The position numbers and the translations under genes are program-made. A stretch of DNA of 64,000 nucleotides from Calamus simplicifolius. Lineage: Eukaryota; Streptophyta; Magnoliopsida; Arecales; Arecaceae. The notes under the pieces were generated by a model. The model saw only the letters and a program-made list of their open reading frames with translations, was not told where the DNA came from and made no database searches. Positions 56,311-64,000 of this stretch are shown here, one piece after another. Each line of letters opens with the position of its first letter. Position 1 is the first letter of the stretch. The DNA lies in NCBI GenBank assembly GCA_900491605.1, contig UESW01004827.1, forward strand, positions 175,119 to 239,118. The letters run 5' to 3'.

Positions 56311-56980
56311 TATAATATAAACATTTTTAGTTATAATTTAAAATTTTAATTGATTATGCTTAACTTTATTTGCTTATCTATAAGCTTCTATCATAGTTGG
56401 TTCTATGTGATCGTTGTTAAAGATTACCAGATTTTATTCTTTGTTGTTTGTGATATATGCTGTAGCTCTTACCCGTTAGTTGCAAGGTTTCAATTCTTGC
56501 TTATCTAATAGATTTTGAGTACTATGGAATGATAATTGGAGCTGGTTTATGGATTATTATTTGGTTTTCAGGTACTATATCTATGAGCAACTTGGATGAC
56601 CTCACTGGACAACAGCAACTATGAGTGGGTTGGCCATGATGATTGATGTGGTTTGCATGGTACTTGGTAACATTGAAGAATTACATGGCCATTGGTGTTG
56701 ACCAAATACCCTCACGGTCTGAGCCACTTGGATCTTCTATAGGACCATGGAGTGTCTTAATAGAGACATTTCTATTTGCCTCATTTTAGTCCTTTATTTT
56801 TTTTACTAGGGATAGGATCGGTACCATTTCTAATGAAAATCAATGAATTCTCAGTCTAAACGGCTTAATGGGTAAACAAATAAATGGATATTAATAACTA
56901 AACGGGTAAACAATCGAAGATGGTATCCTCCGTCCCATCCCCATTTTTTGTTTCTATCTCTATGGCTTTATAATATATTT

Positions 56981-56983
<3 letters not shown>
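56311..56983. other. Intergenic DNA, no gene seen
   Basis: A good-looking splice acceptor (TTTGGTTTTCAG near 56561-56572) is followed by a short coding-like stretch that I do not recognise. Otherwise nothing is visible. Confidence 0.4.

Positions 56984-57077
<94 letters not shown>
56984..57077. repeat. (TA)n microsatellite
   Basis: About 94 bp consist of alternating T and A with single interruptions (TTATATA near 57031 and 57070). The open frame of alternating Tyr and Ile that crosses it is an artefact. Confidence 0.95.
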
Positions 57078-58095
57078 TAATATTTAAAATAAATAAAAAA
57101 TATATACTAAAAAATCTAGTAAAACACGTTTGAATCTTCTTGTCTATGCTCTTTTTGCATGCACCGCATTGAACATGTCAGTTCCCCTTCTCTCTGGGGC
57201 CATCGACAGAGCTAGAATCCCAATAAATTATCATAAGTGGCAGACACTCAAAAATATATCATGTTAAAAACTTTTTATTATCAGCTCAATTATATATGCA
57301 CATTACTCAAATCAACACTAAGCATCAACCTGCTCAGATAATATTTTCATGACATCCTCAGACAGTTTACAAGATCACATTCATAATCGACATCAAAATC
57401 ATAAGTACATACACCATACTCATAATTTTCTTCAAAACATAAAACTTGTATTCATATCTAAATAAGTCTGATACATTATCATATCTCACTGTACATATAC
57501 ACATATGCAAATATACAAATGTCACCCCACACTATCTCAATATACAAGGCTATCATCTATACAACTTCACCAGCTAAAGGTTCGGTCCTGCTTAATCTTT
57601 GATCCTAGCAGAAATACTCACTGATCTGAAAGTAAATATAAATCATAGAGGGGTGAGACCTAAGTCCCAGTGACTGAATAACCATCTAACCATGGAGAAA
57701 TAGAGAACCATAACCTCACATTTCCAACCGTATGCTGATATAATATCGCTTGTATAACTCAAAGTATACTTTTAACATGATATCAGATAAATAAAATGTA
57801 GCTTATTCTTCAAATAATATACCAGTACTGAAATACTTTACAATAACTTTCCACTGAAAGATAACTCATCAAGATAAAAACCCATGCATTACATATGAAG
57901 ATATGCATTCTTTACCTACAGCCCAAACTTCTTTATTAAATTTTCAGATTCCCACCGAGATCTGCCTGCCCATTGGCATCTCATGTAAACTTTCTCTCTT
58001 GGGATAATTACTTGGCCCACTAGCCCTTTTTAAACCACAATATATACTTTTAAATCTCATGATACTGGGTTGTGTGTGTAATGCCTTTGAGGTAC
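57078..58095. other. Intergenic DNA, possibly an old LTR
   Basis: No coding sequence is visible. The wording near 57640-57690 (GAGGGGTGAGACCTAAGTCC, then CAGTGACTGAATAACC) recalls plant gypsy LTRs in minus orientation, but I could not define borders. The copia LTR of element D begins at 58096. Confidence 0.35.
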
Positions 58096-59742
58096 TGTTG
58101 GCCCAGATGACAACCCAAGAGGGGGGGGTGAATTGGGTTCTTTAAAAATTAGCCTTTTAAAATAGTTTGCTTAAGAAGAATGAAAGAAATGCAATGTAAA
58201 TACTAAGTGCAGTGAATAAAACAGAGATAGAGATAGAGTCAATGTAAGCACGGCAAACACAAATATTTTATAGTGGTTCGGTGTATCCAACACCTACGTC
58301 CACTCCCAAGATTCACTTGGGTCCACACTATAATCTTCTTGATTACAGCCGAGTTATTTTACAAGCTCACAACTCAAACATATTGTTTTCCCGGGATCAC
58401 AACGAACCCAGCTGGTTTTCGGGCTCACCAGCACAAAAACCCTAACACAAGCTATACCAAGCTTGTACCGAGGTAAACTACCTCCACTAGTTCAATCCCC
58501 CAGATTGAACTAGACACAAATAATAGAAATATTTTTCAATTACACAGCTCCTTAATGAGCAGATAATCAAATAAAAGAATAAAGTTTAGAAAAGCCTGAT
58601 TTGTAGTTGGTTGGCTTTTGAGCTTTTCTTCTTTTCCTCAACTCCTTTGAAGTGTAGAATCGGGCCTCAGCTCGGATTCTTCACGGATTGAACGTTGGAG
58701 TTGATTTGAGCTTTTTCTTCCTTTCTTTGAATATTAAAATCTCTTGAGTTGCTCTTGAATAGCTCTTGGATTTTCTTCTGAAGCTTTTTGGATTGATGAA
58801 CTTGAGCACAGACGAAGCTTCCTTTGATTTCACACTTTTTCTTTACTCTATTTTTGAATCTCGGATTTTTTCAAATGATGCTCTGTTTTTCAATTTTTTC
58901 TTTTTCTCTCTTGATGTGTATATCTCTCTATTTGTATATGTTTGATTTGAAAACGCTTCTCTATTTATAGATTCTGCAAAAATATAGCCGTTAGAAACAA
59001 AGAAATATAGCCGTTAAAGAAAATTCTTACCGTTGGCGCTGAGTTGGCATTCAAAAAATCATGCCTAGATTTGTTGGAGTCGACTCCTGCTTTCCGCGAG
59101 TCAGCTCGAAGACGCGATACCAAAAATAGAAATATTCAGAAAGTTAAAGGGTCGACTCATCGAAAATAAGGTATCGACTCCTGACAGTCGGGGTCGACTC
59201 ATGAAAGGCAAGGGGTCGACTCGCGAAGTGCTCAGAAAAACACTCCTCTGGTGTCTGAGCGGAGTCGACTCACACAGTCATGGAGTCGGCTCGACAGAAT
59301 CGGGGGTCGACTCTTGAAATCACAGGGGTCGACTCGTGAAATAAGGAAACTCTGTATACTGAGTGGAGTCGACTCTGAAACTCTAGAGTCGGCTCGGAAC
59401 GTATCAAAAATCAGAGATTTTCTGATTGACTTGAAATTCGTTCCAGATTCATTTTAAATCAATTTTTTGACTTAATATAATAAAATTGTCGTTAGAAATC
59501 AATTCAAGAAATGTTCCAAAAACTCATTGATTGAAATATGAAGTATAAAAATTTCTTTTTGAAAGCTTAAATATGGAGCTTGAAGTTACTTTCAAATTGA
59601 TTAAAGGTCATACTTAACATACTCATTGATTGTTCTAAATAAATTCATTGCTCATGTAAATAAACTCATTGCATCTTTTAATATGCTCATGGCTTTTGGT
59701 AATCATCAAAATCAATAAGATTGGGGCAACACTTTCTCAACA
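58096..59742 (-). repeat. 3' LTR of copia element D
   Basis: On the plus strand it starts TGTTGGCCCAGATGACAACC and ends CTTTCTCAACA, the inverse of the LTRs at 16162-30665. It has the same block order: a C-rich (here G-rich) end, the R/U5 phrase near 58272, a minus-strand TATA box at 58962-58969 and a palindrome-rich U3 (59085-59400). Length 1,647 bp. Confidence 0.9.
58962..58969 (-). promoter_or_regulatory. TATA box of the element D LTR
   Basis: The minus strand reads AGAATCTATAAATAGAGAAG, the conserved TATA context of this LTR family. Confidence 0.65.
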
Positions 59743-60197
59743 ATCTCCCCAACAATCTCCCCCTTTTTGATGATGACAAAAACATTGAGAATATGCAAGA
59801 TTGATTAAAGAATTTATTTTATTTTCATAGTTAGGCTTAGGCTCCCCCTGAATGAGGTAGCTCCCCTATGAAACTCAAATAAATATCCATTCATTCAATT
59901 ATTTATCTCATTCATTCAATTATTTTAATATCATTCGATTAATTAATTTCTCCCCCATGCATATATAGTTATAAAACTCTCCCTTTTTTGTTATCAACAA
60001 AAAGGTAGAGATGCATCAAACATAATCATTCATTCAAGATATGTTTTAACAAAATCTGAGATTCATTGATAATAGGAGAAGTACATTTAAACTTAGATTA
60101 CATTGATCATTCAAAACATAACTAGATTTTTCATTACATCAATGTATCAAAATGTAAAACGTAAAGTGAACTTATTACATTGTAAAGACTAAGCATC
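59743..60197 (-). other. 3' untranslated region and polypurine tract of element D
   Basis: The minus strand reads AAAAAGGGGGAGATTGTTGG then GGAGATTG directly before the LTR; the polypurine/LTR junction word GGGGAGATTGTTG is duplicated. The rest is AT-rich without an ORF, with C-rich words (GCTCCCCCTG, CTCCCCCAT) matching the repeated purine tracts of element A. Confidence 0.65.
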
Positions 60198-61587
60198 TAA
60201 TACATCAAAAGTGAGTCCTTACAATCCTAGTTAAGTGATCTATAATATTTTTCATTCCGTCTGTTTGAATCTTAACATAATCCTTCAGTCTTTCATCTAC
60301 AAAAGTGCAAGCAGTTAATATTTTGTCTTGGAGTTCAGCATTGCATTTTGCATAGGTCTCACCATCTCCACAGACGTCTTTAAGTTCTTCAAAGATATTC
60401 TTTAGATCTCCACTTAAAGACTCAGATGAAGTGCTAAGGGTTGACTCAATCTTGGTGATCCGATCATCTAAGATAAAGAGTTTCTTTAAGATTCATAAAT
60501 TTATTTAAACTCTGATTTCAATTTATCTGCCTGATCATCAAGAAGACCTTTAAGCTGCCTCAACTGAAGTTCTGAGAAACCGACAGACGAAGATGATGTC
60601 TGATCAACCAATGGAGCAGGGAAGGGACTGGAGCAGGAACAGGAGAGCTCGGAGGTACAGGCGAAGAATGTCTGACTGACGGTCCCGGTGCCTCAATGTC
60701 GCGGCTCTATCTTCCATCATACCTTTCCTTTCCCATGCCATTTTCTTCACAAAACCCATTCTATGTATAGTGGCCAAACTATAGTAATCGGTATGTCTTA
60801 AATTCCTCATTGGCTCACTATCTGATATGATTATCCCTTGGCTTTGAAATATTTTAGTAAGAATCATGCCGTAGGGTAAACTGGATTTTCTTGCTTCCAC
60901 AATCAGCAATGTACCATAATATCATGCTCGGAAGATTAATGGGTTTACCAGTACAATTGCATCCATTAAAAATATCTCTTTCGAAACATAGTCAAATCTC
61001 CCAATCTTGGGGAATAGGATTCTACTACAAATATTGTGGAGAAGTCTCAATTCTAAGGACAATTGATTAGCAAAGACCTCTTCAAAACCAACAATCTCCC
61101 TGTTAAGCAGTCTAGATAGAGCTGGGCTTCTATCTTCAGAAGAAAAAGTAGATGTACCTGACACTGGAAGATCCAACAACCTTGAAAGCAAATCCACTGT
61201 CACTGAAATTCTATTTCCTCTAATGAAGCTTACAAGTCCATTGTCTCCTCTAGATAGATTGTAAAATTCTTTGACTAGGGCTGGGTAGGTAGGACAATCT
61301 AAAGAACAAATCTTCTCCCAACCCATCTCAATCAACTGCCTCCCCACAAGAAATCCTTCGGCCTCAAATAATTCAAAATCGACTTTCCTCCCGGTTGTTA
61401 TACTCTATCGGCAAGTCGATCTACCTGTGATGGAGCCGTAGAGGAGAAGCACTAGGAGTCGAAGAAGATGAGGTTGAATCCAAGCTCGGTGAAGGTTCAC
61501 GAACGGACGCCTCACAGTCTTCCTCACCGCCTTCTTCCTTTTTACTCCGGCCGCACCAAGGTTAGATCCACGGGTTTTAGGGGCCAT
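60198..61587 (-). pseudogene. Env-like third ORF of SIRE element D (broken)
   Basis: It starts MAPKTRG at 61587, as in element A, with a basic KRKKAVRKTV stretch. The core (61347-60604) reads YPALVKEFYNLSRGDNGLV, RISVTVDLLSRLLDLPVSG, ELRLLHNICSRILFPKIGRF, LPYGMILTKIFQSQGIII and LRHTDYYSLATIHRMGF. The coiled-coil tail continues in another frame (ELQLRQLKGLLDDQADKLK, DDRITKIESTLSTSSESL) to about 60200. It is colinear with the ORF of element A and broken at different places, so the two together define the ancestral protein. No membrane segment is evident. Confidence 0.75.
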
Positions 61588-61684
61588 TTGATCTATTGGA
61601 AGGGTTAATCAGGGATTTCTGAGGATTTGGAAGGTTAGGAAAATTTTGGAGAGAGTATTTGAAGGGTTTGAAATGATAGAAATG

Positions 61685-61880
61685 CGGCGAGTCGACTCTG
61701 CCCTAGATAAATCGACCTGGGACCACTTCGAGTCGGCTCCCGCAAAGCGAGGGGTCGACTCCGGGTAGTCACAGAACTATCCCGAAGTGGAGTCGACTCG
61801 CGCAGAGAAGGGGTCGACTCTAGAGTTTCAGTAGAAACATGGAGTCGACTCCGATACTCACCGAGTCGGCTCCGAGACCA
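61685..61880 (-). promoter_or_regulatory. Palindrome cluster upstream of the env-like ORF (element D)
   Basis: GAGTCGACTC and variants (GAGTCGGCTC, GGGTCGACTC) occur about eight times between the RNase H stop and the env-like ATG. This mirrors 22755-22950 in element A and the U3 regions. Confidence 0.5.
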
Positions 61881-62049
61881 TTTCAGAGCAAAAAACATAA
61901 AGTTTCAGATAATCTGAAATGTGTCCGGATAATGATCTTAAAAATTGATAAAATAATCATTGGATTTTAATAGAATTAGATATGAATTCTAGATAAGATT
62001 TCCTTAAAGATCAAGGATTTGAAAGAATTTTAGATAAAATTTCCTTAGG

Positions 62050-64000
62050 GGTTTCAAATTCATTCTAATGGATCACAAATCCCTAACTCTCCTCTAAGAT
62101 AACAAATCTTTCTTCACTTAGGGTTTTGTAAATATATCAGCTAATTGTTCTTCAGTATTCACATAATCAAGACAAATTTCATTATTGCAACATGTTCTCT
62201 TATAAAATGATATCTAATTTCAATGTGTTTGTTCTAGAATGTTGAATTGGATTTTTGTTAGATTAATTGCACTTGTATTATCACATCTTATAGGTGTTTA
62301 TCAAGTGTGATACCATAGTCTTCAAGTTGTCGCTTAATCCATAGGATTTGAGCACAGCAACTTCCAGCTGCAACATATTCAGCTTCAGTAGTTGATAATG
62401 CAACTGAATTTTGCTTTTTGCTAAACCATGAGATTAAGTTACTTCCTAAGAATTGGCATGCACCACTTGTGCTTTTTCTATCTAACTTACATCCAGCATA
62501 ATCAGAATCAGTATATGCAATTAAGTTAATGTTGAGTCTCTAGAATACCATAAACCTACATTTTTGTTCCACTTAAGTATCTTAGTATTCTTTTAACAGC
62601 AATTAAATGTGATTCTTTAGGTTCAGACTGAAATCTAGCACATAAGCAAACAGCAAACATTATGTCTGGTCTACTTGCAGTTAAGTAAAGTAGGGATCCG
62701 ATTATACCTCGATAATATTTTTGATCAACCTTCTTACCTTCTTCATCTTTGTCCAGCTTGCATGAAGGACTCATTGGTGTTCCGAGGGGTTTGATTGATT
62801 CCATACCAAACTTCTTTAGAATTTCTCTTGTGTACTTTGTTTGGTTGATAAAGATTCCCTCTTTGCTTTGTTTGATTTGGAGTCCAAGGAAGAAATTGAG
62901 TTCTCCCATCATGCTCATTTCAAATTCACCCTGCATCAACTTAGCAAATTCTTGACATAGAAGATTGTTAGTAGCACCAAAAATGATATCATCAACATAT
63001 ATTTGTACTACTAATAAATCTTTACCTTTTCTTTTCAAAAATAATGTTTTATCAACATTTCCTCTTATAAAATCATTTTCAATTAAGAATTTACTTAATC
63101 TATCATACCAAGCTCTAGGTGCTTGTTTCAAACCATATAGTGCTTTGTGCAATTTAAAAACATGATTTGAAATTCATGATCTTCAAAACCTGGTGGTTGT
63201 TCTACATATACTTCTTCATTTATAAATCCATTTAGAAAAGCACTTTTTACATCCATTTGAAATAAGTTAAAATTCATATGACATGCAAATGCAAGTAATA
63301 GTCTAATGCTTCTAATCTAGCTACTGGTGCAAAGGTTTCATCAAAATCAATACCTTCTTCTTGATTATATCCTTTTGCAACTAATCTAGCTTTGTTTCTA
63401 ATTACTATGCCATTTTCATCTAATTTATTTCTAAATATCCATTTTGATCCTATAACAGAATGATTTTTAGGTCTTTCTACTAATGTCCATACATTATTTC
63501 TAGTGAATTGATTTAATTCTTCTTGCATTGCTAACATCCAATTATTATCTTTTTCAGCTTCTTCAATAGTTTTAGGTTCAATTTGTGATACAAATGCAAG
63601 ATGATTATTAATGTTTCTCATAGATGATCTAGTTCTTATTCCTTGAGATGGATCACCTATAATAATTCCTTAGGGTGACTATAAGCATATCTCCAATCCC
63701 TAGGAAGATCTACATCATTATGATTAGTGTTAGTACATCATCCTTAGGTGAATCATTATCTTTAGCGTCTTGCTCATGATCTGAAGATACATCAATATTT
63801 AATTTTTCAAGATCTTTCTCAATTATGTTTGTATCTTCTCATCATCAAATTTTTCGGAACGAGTTGCTAAAGATTCATCAAAAACTACATGAATGGATTC
63901 TTCAACAACTAAGTTTTCTTGTTAAATACTCTATAGGCTTTACTAGTTGTTGAATATCCTAAGAATATTCCTTCATCAGATTTAGCATCAAATTTCCTAA
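62050..64000 (-). pseudogene. pol: Reverse transcriptase-RNase H of copia element D (broken, partial)
   Basis: From the right edge: the linker (EEGIFLGYSTTSKAYRVF-like, near 63990-63930), GIRTRSSMRNINNHLAF (63640-63590) and the RT N-terminal part WIFRNKLDENG and VAKGYNQEEGIDFDETFAP (63440-63330). A 198-codon frame (63152-62556) follows with HKALYGLKQAPRAWYDRL, the catalytic IYVDDIIFGATN, LNFFLGLQIKQSKEGIF and GSLLYLTASRPDIMFAV. RNase H (SDSDYAGCKLDRKSTSGAC, then SVALSTTEAEYVAAGSCCAQ) ends near 62110 with ADIFTKP-like residues. One-base losses (for example near 63305) break it. Catalytic residues are intact. Confidence 0.87.

Larger units (their letters stand above)
58096..64000 (-). mobile_element. 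SIRE-type Ty1/copia retrotransposon D, partial (runs off the window)
   Basis: In minus orientation the visible part comprises, from right to left, the integrase-RT linker, reverse transcriptase, RNase H, a palindrome cluster, the env-like ORF, a polypurine tract and the 3' LTR. Order and motifs match element A. The RT frame is less damaged than in A. Gag, protease, integrase and 5' LTR should lie beyond 64000. The left flank is GGTAC (58091-58095), the half of a target duplication that can be checked in the neighbouring sequence. Confidence 0.9.

Noticed and set aside
56948..57133. Open frame of alternating Tyr and Ile
   Set aside because: Translation of the (TA)n microsatellite.

Overview
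The window looks like repeat-dense nuclear DNA of a plant, probably a monocot (palm-like is a guess). The evidence is a 1 kb block of plant-type telomere repeat (CCCTAAA), Ty1/copia elements of the SIRE type (long LTRs, initiator-Met tRNA primer site, extra ORF after pol), Ty3/gypsy elements of the Tat type (second RNase H, antisense ORF, tandem-repeat 3' region), an RTE-type LINE, an L1-type LINE tail and several MITEs. No intact host gene, rRNA or tRNA was recognised. Every coding stretch is broken by frameshifts or stops, as expected for heterochromatin, although many breaks are one-base deletions that could also come from an unpolished long-read assembly.

Layout. 1-75: end of a SIRE-type LTR. 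1386-2705: two LTR fragments in inverted orientation, abutting an interstitial telomeric block (2729-3757). 5057-5388: Tourist-like MITE with TAA target duplication. 5588-16161: Tat gypsy element 1 on the minus strand. It has a 1.7 kb LTR carrying a 59-bp tandem array, an antisense gene with its own TATA box, a 140-bp tandem array, then integrase, second RNase H, RNase H, reverse transcriptase and protease. Its gag end is cut off by copia DNA. 16162-30665: SIRE-type copia complex in the order LTR, full interior, LTR, partial interior, LTR. 30666-36565: Tat gypsy element 2 (minus), lacking integrase. 38318-40378: a heavily deleted Tat element with a perfect 5-bp target duplication (CAAAG).

41331-42270: 3' end of an L1-type LINE (minus). 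43682-43858: a MULE-type MITE of nested hairpins with a 9-bp target duplication. 45377-46660: an armadillo-repeat (ARMC6-like) pseudogene (minus), next to an RTE LINE (46739-48422, plus) with target duplication. 49626-52260: a copia reverse-transcriptase remnant, part of it duplicated on both sides of a 2 kb solo LTR. 54856-56310: a CACTA-like segment holding fragments of two unrelated host genes in opposite orientation, a nucleobase-ascorbate transporter exon and two exons of a DUF4057-type gene with a plausible intron. 58096-64000: a second SIRE-type element (minus) running off the right edge.

The parts most worth a second look are the gene-capturing CACTA-like segment, the antisense gene inside the Tat element, the nested-hairpin MULE MITE, the GAGTCGACTC-like palindrome clusters shared by the SIRE U3 and the leader of its env-like ORF, and the LTR-interior-LTR-interior-LTR copia complex without a target duplication.
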